A DNA stretch of 64,000 nt from NCBI RefSeq assembly GCF_026151205.1, contig NC_087073.1, forward strand, positions 1 to 64,000, written 5' to 3'. The stretch is from Bolinopsis microptera (lineage: Eukaryota; Ctenophora; Tentaculata; Lobata; Bolinopsidae). This document shows, piece after piece, positions 44,980-57,120 of this stretch (its first letter is position 1; every line of letters starts with the position of its first letter). The notes beneath the pieces are model-generated. The model did not search any database. It saw only the letters and a program-made list of their open reading frames with translations, and was not told where the DNA came from. The translations under genes and the position numbers were made by a program.

Positions 44980-45515
44980 AGGGAGTAGTCGTGTTGACTG
45001 AGTTAGCTGTAAAAAACAGCCAATAAGTAAAACTCAGATAGGGAAAAGTGTAGTCAAAGAACTGGTTGTAGGAAACAACACAGTCCAGAGTAGGAAGGGA
45101 GGACTCACAACTAGTTGTAGAAAACAACGTAGTTTAGAGTAAAGTAGGCAAAGAAGACAGGCAGTAGGCACGTAGCGTAAACTACAAAATAAAAATGTGT
45201 ATTTGAAAGATAGAGCTTAAAGTCGAAATGTCAAAAGATTGTACTCAGTGTGTGAAATAGTAAACTGAAACCGGGTGAGCTATATTTCGCGCGAGGGTAT
45301 TTATACCCGCTTCATCGTGACAGGGATAACGAGCCGATTGTTTACAAACAAGCAGCAAGCATGTGAATCCTTCTTGATAAGGTTCAGATCACGTTTGATC
45401 GCGTGCAGGGTTCTTGTCTCCGATAGATCAGATCATTGTCTTCTAAGAAGATCATATCCTCGTTCTTGCCCCCTCCAGTGGGATCTCATCATTCTCGATA
45501 AGCATCAGATCAAAT
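44980..45515. promoter_or_regulatory. 5' region of the transposon gene
   Basis: Holds a duplicated CAACTAGTTGTAGGAAACAAC-type motif (about 45058 and 45110, flanked by GTAGTTTAGAGTA), then an A/T-rich leader. No coding exon seen. A promoter here is inferred from position only. Confidence 0.35.
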
Positions 45516-45519
45516 GATT

Positions 45520-48500
45520 GCCTCAAAAAACCGTATCATCTGGTTCACAATCTCGGATACTCAGGAACCAGCTTTTTGATACGGAAATGGAACCAAGTCT
45601 CTAGTGGGCCGTTCTGGGAGTGCTAGGGCCACCAAACTTTGCAGGAACACTATTAGGGTCAATACCAAACGATTCCGATCTGTTTTGGGGCAATCCGACG
45701 AGTTTTAGAAAAAAAATTCATTTTTGTTCATTCCGTTCATTCCATGACTGAGGGAGCCTCTGGTGACAATTTTGACGTCAAAATAGTTAGTTAAACACAT
45801 CCCTCTACACCGTACAAACCATTTCCAGCACTCTGAAACTACTTTAACAGACTGAAATGACCGTATCAAAATGCCTCAAAAACCGTATCTCATGAACCAG
45901 CTTTTTGATACGGAAATGGAATCAAGTCTCTAGTGGGCGTTCTGGGAGTGCTAGGGCCACCAAACTTTGCAGGAACACTATTAGGGTCAATACCAAACGA
46001 TTCCGATCTGTTTTGGGGCAATCCGACGAGTTTTAGAAAAAAATTCATTTTTGTTCATTCCGTTCATTCCATGGACTCAGGGAGCCTCTGGTGACAATTT
46101 TGACGTCAAAATAGTTAGTTAACACATCCCCCTACACCGTACAACCATTTCCAGCACTCTGAAACTATTTTAACAGACTGAAATGACCGTATCAAAATGC
46201 CTCAAAAACCGTATCATTTGGTTCCACAATCTCGGATACTCATGACCAGCTTTTTGATACGGAAATGGAACCAAGTCTCTATGGGCGTTCTGGGAGTGCT
46301 AGGGCCACCAAACTTGCAGGAACACTATTAGGGTCAATACCGAACGATTCCGATCTGTTTTGGGCAATCGACGAGTTTAGAAAAAAAAATTCATTTTTGT
46401 TCATTCCGTTCATTCCATGACTGAGGGAGCCTCTGGTGACAATTTTGACGTCAAAATAGTTAGTTAACACATCCCCCTACACCGTACAACCATTTCCAGC
46501 ACTCTGAAACTACCTTTAACAGACTGAAATGACCGTATCAAAATGCCTCAAAAACCGTATCATTTGGGTTCCACAATCTCGGATACTCATGAACCAGCTT
46601 TTTGATACGGAAATGGAACCAAGTCTCTAGTGGGCGTTTCTGGGAGTGCTAGGGCCACCAAACTTTGCAGGAACACTATTAGGGTCAATACCAAACGATT
46701 CCGATCTGTTTTGGGGCAATCCGACGAGTTTTAGAAAAAAAATTAATTTTTGTTCATTCCGTTCATTCCATGACTCAGGGAGCCTCTGGTGACAATTTTG
46801 ACGTCAAAATAGTTAGTTAACACATCCCCCTACACCGTACAACCATTTCCAGCACTCTGAAACTACTTTAACAGACTGAAATGACCGTATCAAAATGCCT
46901 CAAAAACCGTATCATTTGGTTCCACAATCTCGGATACTCATGAACCAGCTTTTTGATACGGAAATGGAACCAAGTCTCTAGTGGGCGTTCTGGGAGTGCT
47001 AGGGCCACCAAACTTTGCAGGAACACTATTAGGGTCAATACCGAACGATTCCGATCTGTTTTGGGGCAATCCGACGAGTTTTAGAAAAAAATTCATTTTT
47101 GTTCATTCCGTTCATTCCATGACTCAGGGAGCCTCTGGTGACAATTTTGACGTCAAAATAGTTAGTTAACACATCCCCCTACACCGTACAACCATTTCCA
47201 GCACTCTGAAACTACTTTAACAGACTGAAATGACCGTATCAAAATGCCTCAAAAACCGTATCATTTGGTTCCACAATCTCGGATACTCATGAACCAGCTT
47301 TTTGATACGGAAATGGAACCAAGTCTCTAGTGGGCGTTCTGGGAGTGCTAGGGCCACCAAACTTTGCAGGAACACTATTAGGGTCAATACCAAACGATTC
47401 CGATCTGTTTTGGGGCAATCCGACGAGTTTTAGAAAAAAATTCATTTTTGTTCATTCCGTTCATTCCATGACTCAGGGAGCCTCTGGTGACAATTTTGAC
47501 GTCAAAATAGTTAGTTAACACATCCCCCTACACCGTACAACCATTTCCAGCACTCTGAAACTACTTTAACAGACTGAAATGACCGTATCAAAATGCCTCA
47601 AAAACCGTATCATTTGGTTCCACAATCTCGGATACTCATGAACCAGCTTTTTGATACGGAAATGGAACCAAGTCTCTAGTGGGCGTTCTGGGAGTGCTAG
47701 GGCCACCAAACTTTGCAGGAACACTATTAGGGTCAATACCGAACGATTCCGATCTGTTTTGGGGCAATCCGACGAGTTTTAGAAAAAAATTCATTTTTGT
47801 TCATTCCGTTCATTCCATGACTCAGGGAGCCTCTGGTGACAATTTTGACGTCAAAATAGTTAGTTAACACATCCCCCTACACCGTACAACCATTTCCAGC
47901 ACTCTGAAACTACTTTAACAGACTGAAATGACCGTATCAAAATGCCTCAAAAACCGTATCATTTGGTTCCACAATCTCGGATACTCATGAACCAGCTTTT
48001 TGATACGGAAATGGAACCAAGTCTCTAGTGGGCGTTCTGGGAGTGCTAGGGCCACCAAACTTTGCAGGAACACTATTAGGGTCAATACCAAACGATTCCG
48101 ATCTGTTTTGGGGCAATCCGACGAGTTTTAGAAAAAAATTCATTTTTGTTCATTCCGTTCATTCCATGACTCAGGGAGCCTCTGGTGACAATTTTGACGT
48201 CAAAATAGTTAGTTAACACATCCCCCTACACCGTACAACCATTTCCAGCACTCTGAAACTACTTTAACAGACTGAAATGACCGTATCAAAATGCCTCAAA
48301 AACCGTATCATTTGGTTCCACAATCTCGGATACTCATGAACCAGCTTTTTGATACGGAAATGGAACCAAGTCTCTAGTGGGCGTTCTGGGAGTGCTAGGG
48401 CCACCAAACTTTGCAGGAACACTATTAGGGTCAATACCGAACGATTCCGATCTGTTTTGGGGCAATCCGACGAGTTTTAGAAAAAAATTCATTTTTGTTC

Positions 48501-48945
48501 ATTCCGTTCATTCCATGACTCAGGGAGCCTCTGGTGACAATTTTGACGTCAAAATAGTTAGTTAACACATCCCCCTACACCGTACAACCATTTCCAGCAC
48601 TCTGAAACTACTTTAACAGACTGAAATGACCGTATCAAAATGCCTCAAAAACCGTATCATTTGGTTCCACAATCTCGGATACTCATGAACCAGCTTTTTG
48701 ATACGGAAATGGAACCAAGTCTCTAGTGGGCGTTCTGGGAGTGCTAGGGCCACCAAACTTTGCAGGAACACTATTAGGGTCAATACCAAACGATTCCGAT
48801 CTGTTTTGGGGCAATCCGACGAGTTTTAGAAAAAAATTCATTTTTGTTCATTCCGTTCATTCCATGACTCAGGGAGCCTCTGGTGACAATTTTGACGTCA
48901 AAATAGTTAGTTAACACATCCCCCTACACCGTACAACCATAATTA
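45520..48945 (+). repeat. 349-bp satellite array, about 10 copies
   Basis: The period is exactly 349 bp over the last six copies (46981, 47330, 47679, 48028, 48377, 48726). Copies alternate strictly between ACCGAACG and ACCAAACG at one site, giving a 698-bp dimer. The first four copies carry indels. The unit includes GATACGG boxes in both orientations (CCGTATCA, TGATACGG). Each copy yields a 62-codon open frame, which is not a gene. Confidence 0.95.
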
Positions 48946-49069
48946 TCTATTTTTGCTCCAAAATATAGTCAAAATAACGTTGGTTCCAAACCGTATCAAA
49001 ACCGTATCAAAACCGTATCATTGGTTCCAAATTGGTTCCAAAATCTCGGATTCATGAACTCTAGCGCTC

Positions 49070-49319
49070 GGGAAACTTGTTCATTACACTTTTTGTAATA
49101 TCTTTACCGCCCAAATGGAACTGAACGGACTAAGAAAACGCATCAAATATATATTATATAAATATATTGGATACCATCACTTAAACATCTCCTCACAAAC
49201 AAGTTGATAGGTGCAATACCTTTCAATACAAGATAACAAATTAAAAAGGGCAACTACAGTTAACCGTATTACAAACCGGCTATTTACAATGACATTCCAA
49301 CATTATTTAACAAAATGCT
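49070..49319. other. MRPL14 3' flank
   Basis: AT-rich sequence between the transposon's right target duplication and the MRPL14 stop codon. No clear polyadenylation signal was picked out. Confidence 0.4.
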
Positions 49320-49597
49320 TCAGTAAAACTCAGTACATAATGATAATAGTTTGTTGTATTTTCCATATCTTCTCAGTTTTAAGGAAACAGGGCCACTAAT
49401 CCTTGTTCCCAAAGGCTCGTGTTTGTCGTTGATAAAAACACAGTTGTTTGTGTCAAAACGAGGACAATCTCTTCTGTCACGCACTAATCCTGTTATCACT
49501 GCTTTATACATCTGGCCTTTATATGTTACCTGAACACAAGTTATTATTTCACAGTGCACATTGTAAAGAATAGTTAAGGATTTAAAGGATCTAGCAC
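49320..49597 (-). CDS. MRPL14: MRPL14 exon 2
   Basis: A 278-bp exon with acceptor ATATGTTTAG| and a TAA stop at 49320-49322. It begins GARSFKSLTILYNVHCE (Gly completed by the exon-1 G) and ends KYNKLLSLCTEFY. Confidence 0.85.
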
Positions 49598-52500
49598 CTA
49601 AACATATAGGTCTACTGAATGGGGGCTAATTAGGCTTAAATGGGCTATACATATCAATGTCTTCAATTCCAAGACTGAAATATAAGAAATAAATATCCGA
49701 GCCTCCGGGCCCCGACTTCCAAAAAGTGTGAAGAACACAAATACACTTCTAAGAAGTAAACTTGGGAGAACCAGCAGGAGTCTGAAACACTGGGTATACA
49801 GGGGGGGGGGGGGGGGGGGGGGGGGCTCAATATACAATCAACAAATCAAGGCCTGATTGTGATTGTGGTTATTTACACAAATCATCGTTGCTTACAGTAT
49901 AAAAATACTCTTCACTCTTACCTTCACTACATTTCCAACATGAGGGGTATTGTCTCTTACCTTGACTACATTTCCAACATGAGGGGTGGTGTCTCTTACC
50001 TTGATTACATTTCCAACATGAGGGGTATTGTCTCTTACCTTGACTACATTTCCAACATGAGGGGTGGTGTCTCTTACCTTGACTACATTTCCAACATGAG
50101 GGGTATTGTCTCTTACCTTCACTACATTTCCAACATGAGGGGTGGTGTCTCTTACCTTGACTACATTTCCAACATGAGGGGTGGTGTCTCTTACCTTGAC
50201 TACATTTCCAACATGAGGGGTGGTGTCTCTTACCTTGACTACATTTCCAACATGAGGGGTGGTGTCTCTTACCTTGACTACATTTCCAACATGAGGGGTG
50301 GTGTCTCTTACCTTGACTACATTTCCAACATGAGGGGTGGTGTCTCTTACCTTGACTACATTTCCAACATGAGGGGTGGTGTCTCTTACCTTGACTACAT
50401 TTCCAACATGAGGGGTGGTGTCTCTTACCTTGACTACATTTCCAACATGAGGGGTGGTGTCTCTTACCTTGACTACATTTCCAACATGAGGGGTGGTGTC
50501 TTACCTTGACTACATTTCCAACATGAGGGGTGGTGTCTCTTACCTTGACTACATTTCTAACATGAGGGGTAGTGTCTTACCTTGACTACATTTCCAACAT
50601 GAGGGGTGGTGTCTCTTACCTTCACTACATTTCTAACATGAGGGGTAGTGTCTTACCTTGACTACATTTCCAACATGAGGGGTGGTGTCTCTTACCTTGA
50701 CTACATTTCCAACATGAGGGGTGGTGTCTCTTACCTTGACTACATTTCTAACATGAGGGGTAGTGTCTTACCTTGACTACATTTCCAACATGAGGGGTGG
50801 TGTCTCTTACCTTCACTACATTTCTAACATGAGGGGTAGTGTCTTACCTTGACTACATTTCCAACATGAGGGGTGGTGTCTCTTACCTTGACTACATTTC
50901 CAACATGAGGGGTGGTGTCTCTTACCTTCACTACATTTCTAACATGAGGGGTAGTGTCTTACCTTGACTACATTTCCAACATGAGGGGTGGTGTCTCTTA
51001 CCTTCACTACATTTCCAACATGAGGGGTATTGTCTCTTACCTTGACTACATTTCCAACATGAGGGGTGGTGTCTCTTACCTTGATTACATTTCCAACATG
51101 AGGGGTATTGTCTCTTACCTTGACTACATTTCCAACATGAGGGGTGGTGTCTCTTACCTTGACTACATTTCCAACATGAGGGGTATTGTCTCTTACCTTC
51201 ACTACATTTCCAACATGAGGGGTGGTGTCTCTTACCTTGACTACATTTCCAACATGAGGGGTGGTGTCTCTTACCTTGACTACATTTCCAACATGAGGGG
51301 TGGTGTCTCTTACCTTGACTACATTTCCAACATGAGGGGTGGTGTCTCTTACCTTGACTACATTTCCAACATGAGGGGTGGTGTCTCTTACCTTGACTAC
51401 ATTTCCAACATGAGGGGTGGTGTCTCTTACCTTGACTACATTTCCAACATGAGGGGTGGTGTCTCTTACCTTCACTACATTTCTAACATGAGGGGTAGTG
51501 TCTTACCTTGACTACATTTCCAACATGAGGGGTGGTGTCTCTTACCTTGACTACATTTCTAACATGAGGGGTAGTGTCTTACCTTGACTACATTTCCAAC
51601 ATGAGGGGTGGTGTCTCTTACCTTGACTACATTTCCAACATGAGGGGTGGTGTCTCTTACCTTGACTACATTTCCAACATGAGGGGTGGTGTCTCTTACC
51701 TTGACTACATTTCCAACATGAGGGGTGGTGTCTCTTACCTTGACTACATTTCCAACATGAGGGGTGGTGTCTCTTACCTTCACTACATTTCTAACATGAG
51801 GGGTAGTGTCTTACCTTGACTACATTTCCAACATGAGGGGTGGTGTCTCTTACCTTGACTACATTTCTAACATGAGGGGTAGTGTCTTACCTTGACTACA
51901 TTTCCAACATGAGGGGTGGTGTCTCTTACCTTCACTACATTTCTAACATGAGGGGTAGTGTCTTACCTTGACTACATTTCCAACATGAGGGGTGGTGTCT
52001 CTTACCTTGACTACATTTCCAACATGAGGGGTGGTGTCTCTTACCTTGACTACATTTCCAACATGAGGGGTGGTGTCTCTTACCTTGACTACATTTCCAA
52101 CATGAGGGGTGGTGTCTCTTACCTTGACTACATTTCCAACATGAGGGGTGGTGTCTCTTACCTTGACTACATTTCCAACATGAGGGGTGGTGTCTCTTAC
52201 CTTGACTACATTTCCAACATGAGGGGTGGTGTCTCTTACCTTGACTACATTTCCAACATGAGGGGTGGTGTCTCTTACCTTGACTACATTTCCAACATGA
52301 GGGGTGGTGTCTCTTACCTTGACTACATTTCCAACATGAGGGGTGGTGTCTCTTACCTTGACTACATTTCCAACATGAGGGGTAGTGTCTCTTACCTTGA
52401 CTACATTTCCAACATGAGGGGTGGTGTCTCTTACCTTGACTACATTTCTAACATGAGGGGTGGTGTCTCTTACCTTGACTACATTTCCAACATGAGGGGT

Positions 52501-55500
52501 AGTGTCTCTTACCTTGACTACATTTCCAACATGAGGGGTGGTGTCTCTTACCTTGACTACATTTCCAACATGAGGGGTGGTGTCTCTTACCTTGACTACA
52601 TTTCCAACATGAGGGGTGGTGTCTCTTACCTTGACTACATTTCCAACATGAGGGGTGGTGTCTCTTACCTTGACTACATTTCCAACATGAGGGGTGGTGT
52701 CTTACCTTGACTACATTTCCAACATGAGGGGTGGTGTCTCTTACCTTGACTACATTTCTAACATGAGGGGTAGTGTCTTACCTTGACTACATTTCCAACA
52801 TGAGGGGTGGTGTCTCTTACCTTCACTACATTTCTAACATGAGGGGTAGTGTCTTACCTTGACTACATTTCCAACATGAGGGGTGGTGTCTCTTACCTTG
52901 ACTACATTTCCAACATGAGGGGTGGTGTCTCTTACCTTGACTACATTTCTAACATGAGGGGTAGTGTCTTACCTTGACTACATTTCCAACATGAGGGGTG
53001 GTGTCTCTTACCTTCACTACATTTCTAACATGAGGGGTAGTGTCTTACCTTGACTACATTTCCAACATGAGGGGTGGTGTCTCTTACCTTGACTACATTT
53101 CCAACATGAGGGGTGGTGTCTCTTACCTTCACTACATTTCTAACATGAGGGGTAGTGTCTTACCTTGACTACATTTCCAACATGAGGGGTGGTGTCTCTT
53201 ACCTTCACTACATTTCCAACATGAGGGGTATTGTCTCTTACCTTGACTACATTTCCAACATGAGGGGTGGTGTCTCTTACCTTGATTACATTTCCAACAT
53301 GAGGGGTATTGTCTCTTACCTTGACTACATTTCCAACATGAGGGGTGGTGTCTCTTACCTTGACTACATTTCCAACATGAGGGGTATTGTCTCTTACCTT
53401 CACTACATTTCCAACATGAGGGGTGGTGTCTCTTACCTTGACTACATTTCCAACATGAGGGGTGGTGTCTCTTACCTTGACTACATTTCCAACATGAGGG
53501 GTGGTGTCTCTTACCTTGACTACATTTCCAACATGAGGGGTGGTGTCTCTTACCTTGACTACATTTCCAACATGAGGGGTGGTGTCTCTTACCTTGACTA
53601 CATTTCCAACATGAGGGGTGGTGTCTCTTACCTTGACTACATTTCCAACATGAGGGGTGGTGTCTCTTACCTTCACTACATTTCTAACATGAGGGGTAGT
53701 GTCTTACCTTGACTACATTTCCAACATGAGGGGTGGTGTCTCTTACCTTGACTACATTTCTAACATGAGGGGTAGTGTCTTACCTTGACTACATTTCCAA
53801 CATGAGGGGTGGTGTCTCTTACCTTGACTACATTTCCAACATGAGGGGTGGTGTCTCTTACCTTGACTACATTTCCAACATGAGGGGTGGTGTCTCTTAC
53901 CTTGACTACATTTCCAACATGAGGGGTGGTGTCTCTTACCTTGACTACATTTCCAACATGAGGGGTGGTGTCTCTTACCTTCACTACATTTCTAACATGA
54001 GGGGTAGTGTCTTACCTTGACTACATTTCCAACATGAGGGGTGGTGTCTCTTACCTTGACTACATTTCTAACATGAGGGGTAGTGTCTTACCTTGACTAC
54101 ATTTCCAACATGAGGGGTGGTGTCTCTTACCTTCACTACATTTCTAACATGAGGGGTAGTGTCTTACCTTGACTACATTTCCAACATGAGGGGTGGTGTC
54201 TCTTACCTTGACTACATTTCCAACATGAGGGGTGGTGTCTCTTACCTTGACTACATTTCCAACATGAGGGGTGGTGTCTCTTACCTTGACTACATTTCCA
54301 ACATGAGGGGTGGTGTCTCTTACCTTGACTACATTTCCAACATGAGGGGTGGTGTCTCTTACCTTGACTACATTTCCAACATGAGGGGTGGTGTCTCTTA
54401 CCTTGACTACATTTCCAACATGAGGGGTGGTGTCTCTTACCTTGACTACATTTCCAACATGAGGGGTGGTGTCTCTTACCTTGACTACATTTCCAACATG
54501 AGGGGTGGTGTCTCTTACCTTGACTACATTTCCAACATGAGGGGTGGTGTCTCTTACCTTGACTACATTTCCAACATGAGGGGTAGTGTCTCTTACCTTG
54601 ACTACATTTCCAACATGAGGGGTGGTGTCTCTTACCTTGACTACATTTCTAACATGAGGGGTGGTGTCTCTTACCTTGACTACATTTCCAACATGAGGGG
54701 TAGTGTCTCTTACCTTGACTACATTTCCAACATGAGGGGTGGTGTCTCTTACCTTGACTATTTTTCCAACATGAGGGGTAGTGTCTCTTACCTTGACTAC
54801 ATTTCCAACATGAGGGGTGGTGTCTCTTACCTTGACTACATTTCCAACATGAGGGGTGGTGTCTCTTACCTTGACTACATTTCCAACATGAGGGGTAGTG
54901 TCTCTTACCTTGACTACATTTCCAACATGAGGGGTAGTGTCTCTTACCTTGACTACATTTCCAACATGAAGGGTGGTGTCTCTTACCTTGACTACATTTC
55001 CAACATGAGGGGTGGTGTCTCTTACCTTCACTACATTTCCAACATGAGGGGTATTGTCTCTTACCTTGACTACATTTCCAACATGAGGGGTGGTGTCTCT
55101 TACCTTGATTACATTTCCAACATGAGGGGTATTGTCTCTTACCTTGACTACATTTCCAACATGAGGGGTGGTGTCTCTTACCTTGACTACATTTCCAACA
55201 TGAGGGGTGGTGTCTCTTACCTTGACTACATTTCCAACATGAGGGGTGGTGTCTCTTACCTTGACTACATTTCCAACATGAGGGGTAGTGTCTCTTACCT
55301 TGACTACATTTCCAACATGAGGGGTGGTGTCTCTTACCTTGACTACATTTCTAACATGAGGGGTGGTGTCTCTTACCTTGACTACATTTCCAACATGAGG
55401 GGTAGTGTCTCTTACCTTGACTACATTTCCAACATGAGGGGTGGTGTCTCTTACCTTGACTATTTTTCCAACATGAGGGGTAGTGTCTCTTACCTTGACT

Positions 55501-56321
55501 ACATTTCCAACATGAGGGGTGGTGTCTCTTACCTTGACTACATTTCCAACATGAGGGGTGGTGTCTCTTACCTTGACTACATTTCCAACATGAGGGGTAG
55601 TGTCTCTTACCTTGACTACATTTCCAACATGAGGGGTAGTGTCTCTTACCTTGACTACATTTCCAACATGAAGGGTGGTGTCTCTTACCTTGACTACATT
55701 TCCAACATGAGGGGTGGTGTCTCTTACCTTCACTACATTTCCATCATGAGGGGTGGTGTCTCTTACCTTGACTACATTTCCAACATGAGGGGTAGTGTCT
55801 CTTACCTTGACTACATTTCCAACATGAGGGGTGGTGTCTCTTACCTTGACTAAATTTCCAACATGAAGGGTGTTGTCTCTTACCTTGACTACATTTCCAA
55901 CATGAGGGGTGTTGTCTCTTACCTTGACTACATTTCCAACATGAGGGGTGGTGTATCTTACCTTGACTACATTTCCAACATGAGGGGTGGTGTCTCTTAC
56001 CTTGACTACATTTCCAACATGAGGGGTGGTGTCTCTTACCTTGACTACATTTTCAACATGAGGGGTAGTGTCTCTTACCTTGACTACATTTCCAACATGA
56101 GGGGTGGTGTCTCTTACCTTGACTACATTTCCAACATGAGGGGTAGTGTCTTTACCGTAATAACCGATTATTTTAACCCAGCCATCGTCATCTCGATCCT
56201 GAGGTCCCGTAAAGTTACATAGCTTGTTGAGGCGTGCTTGTTTCAGCATTCCTCGTGTGCATACCAAAGGTGCAAACGTTTGACAGATATTTCCAGTGAG
56301 TAACCTTGCTTGCAATGCCAT
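49320..56321 (-). CDS. MRPL14: mitochondrial ribosomal protein L14 (uL14m), two exons
   Basis: Exon 1 is 56321-56156, exon 2 is 49597-49320; joined in phase 1 they give 147 residues, against 145 for human MRPL14. Exon 2 carries the uL14 signature: VTYKGQMYKAVITG (KGQKKKAxxVG in the family), CPRFDTNNCVFIND (PRFDSNNVVLI), PLGTRISGPVS (GTRI...P) and a C-terminus like YSKVLAIA. Exon 1 starts with a basic, Ser/Thr-poor presequence (MALQARLLTGNICQTFAPLV), plausible for mitochondrial import, followed by LKQARLNKLCNFTGP. uL14 sits at the large-subunit interface of the mitoribosome. The 6.56-kb intron is mostly a 39-bp array. Confidence 0.8.
49598..49914 (-). other. MRPL14 intron, 3' part
   Basis: Unique sequence with a 26-base G run (49801-49826) followed by TCAATATACAATC. 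No other feature seen. Confidence 0.6.
49915..56155 (-). repeat. 39-bp minisatellite of 5' splice sites, about 160 copies
   Basis: The minus-strand unit is GTAAGAGACACCACCCCTCA, TGTTGGAAATGTAGTCAAG. It abuts exon 1 of MRPL14, whose end TTACG|GTAAAGACACTACCCC is the first, diverged unit. Each unit joint reads CAAG|GTAAGAG, a near-consensus donor. Some copies lack TCT and are 36 bp. A 2,201-bp block (about 50500-52700) is repeated in tandem (52701-54900), and a 702-bp block repeats around 54.57-55.95 kb. Long open frames on both strands are by-products. Confidence 0.95.
56156..56321 (-). CDS. MRPL14: MRPL14 exon 1
   Basis: A 166-bp exon from ATG 56321 to the donor TTACG|GTAAAG. The frame stays open into the array, so absence of splicing would append (VRDTTPHVGNVVK)n. 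The phase match with exon 2 supports the chosen donor. Confidence 0.7.
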
Positions 56322-56760
56322 CGCCTATGAATATGTTTGGTTTTTTTTTTTTTTTTTTTTTTTTGGGGACCGGTTTTTTATACCCGGCCAATGTTTACAA
56401 AATAATATAATACATAACAATATAATTTTATTTAATATGCGTGAATATGAAAATTGAAAATGTTGATTACGTCTATTCATTAAAAACAAAAACAGAAACT
56501 TTAAAAATTAAAACTTGTATATCATGATTTATTAACATATAGTGACAAATAATTTGATTTGATACGACAGATTATCACACGCACTGTTTTATAAGCCACT
56601 TGAGGTTAATACAAAAAAGAATAACTGAGCCCATGTCTTATCAGCACCTGCTAGCGCTATCTATATGATGCTATTAATATGACAGTGAATGGGCAGTGAA
56701 AAAAGTGGCATATGGTTGATAGTGACTAGTGTGCTAACCGTCTGGTTTTATTTATTCCTT
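56322..56760. other. MRPL14 upstream region
   Basis: A T25 run at 56340-56364 followed by AT-rich sequence. A promoter for MRPL14 should be here, but I see no distinctive motif. Confidence 0.4.
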
Positions 56761-56763
56761 AGT

Positions 56764-57120
56764 TTATTCTCGGTAGTTGATTTGTTGTGTGCCTGATCTT
56801 GTCGATTTACGTAGCCCGGGTAAATTATGTAACAGAAAAGGTGGCCATTCTTCATCGTTTCCTGAGCTTTGTAGTTCTATCATTACACGCTTCGCTGATT
56901 TCTTATATATGCTTATTGAGAAAATGCTAGATGGGCAAGTTATGCGACTAATGTTGTGCTCGGTAATAGCTAATATAGGACCTTTATACAGAACACTAGC
57001 GCGTAGATCTGGTTGAGAGAACGTTGTTAGCCAGTCGATATTGTCGTCATAAGACGTGCCATACTTTGGTATATCGGGAGGAAATAGGTCTTTTATCGAC
57101 GACGGCAGAAGGCCAACCAA
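56764..57120 (-). CDS. hypothetical protein fragment
   Basis: A 118-codon frame including LVGLLPSSIKDLFPPDIPKY-type sequence, GPILAITEHNISRITC and ELQSSGNDEEWPPFLLHN. It has natural composition (not a repeat) and no stops. It may be an exon or a retroelement remnant. I cannot name a family and saw no convincing splice partner. An overlapping + strand frame is weaker. Confidence 0.35.
   Translation of the reverse strand: MVGLLPSSIKDLFPPDIPKYGTSYDDNIDWLTTFSQPDLRASVLYKGPILAITEHNISRITCPSSIFSISIYKKSAKRVMIELQSSGNDEEWPPFLLHNLPGLRKSTRSGTQQINYRE

Larger units (their letters stand above)
35765..49061 (-). mobile_element. 13.3-kb DNA transposon with satellite ends (KDZ/Zisupton-like)
   Basis: TAGCGCTC occurs exactly at 35757-35764 and 49062-49069, an 8-bp target duplication. 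The ends share ATGAATCCGAGATT and TGGAACCA in inverted orientation. Inverted copies of a 349-bp unit form the subterminal regions: about two full and one diverged at 35.8-36.6 kb, about ten at 45.5-48.9 kb. Inside is one minus-strand transposase-like gene with an Ulp1/C48 protease domain. An 8-bp duplication plus a C48-bearing giant protein recalls Zisupton/KDZ elements as I remember them. The name is inference; the boundaries are seen. Confidence 0.7.

Noticed and set aside
46279..48914. Series of identical 62-codon frames.
   Set aside because: Satellite by-product repeating every 349 bp; no start context or family.
49915..56155. Regular repeats resembling a CRISPR array.
   Set aside because: Units are contiguous without unique spacers, in a eukaryotic intron.
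49859..56222. Open frames of (YISNMRGGVSYLD)n on + and (VRDTTPHVGNVVK)n on minus.
   Set aside because: By-products of the 39-bp array in the MRPL14 intron; only the first 166 bases of the minus frame are exon.
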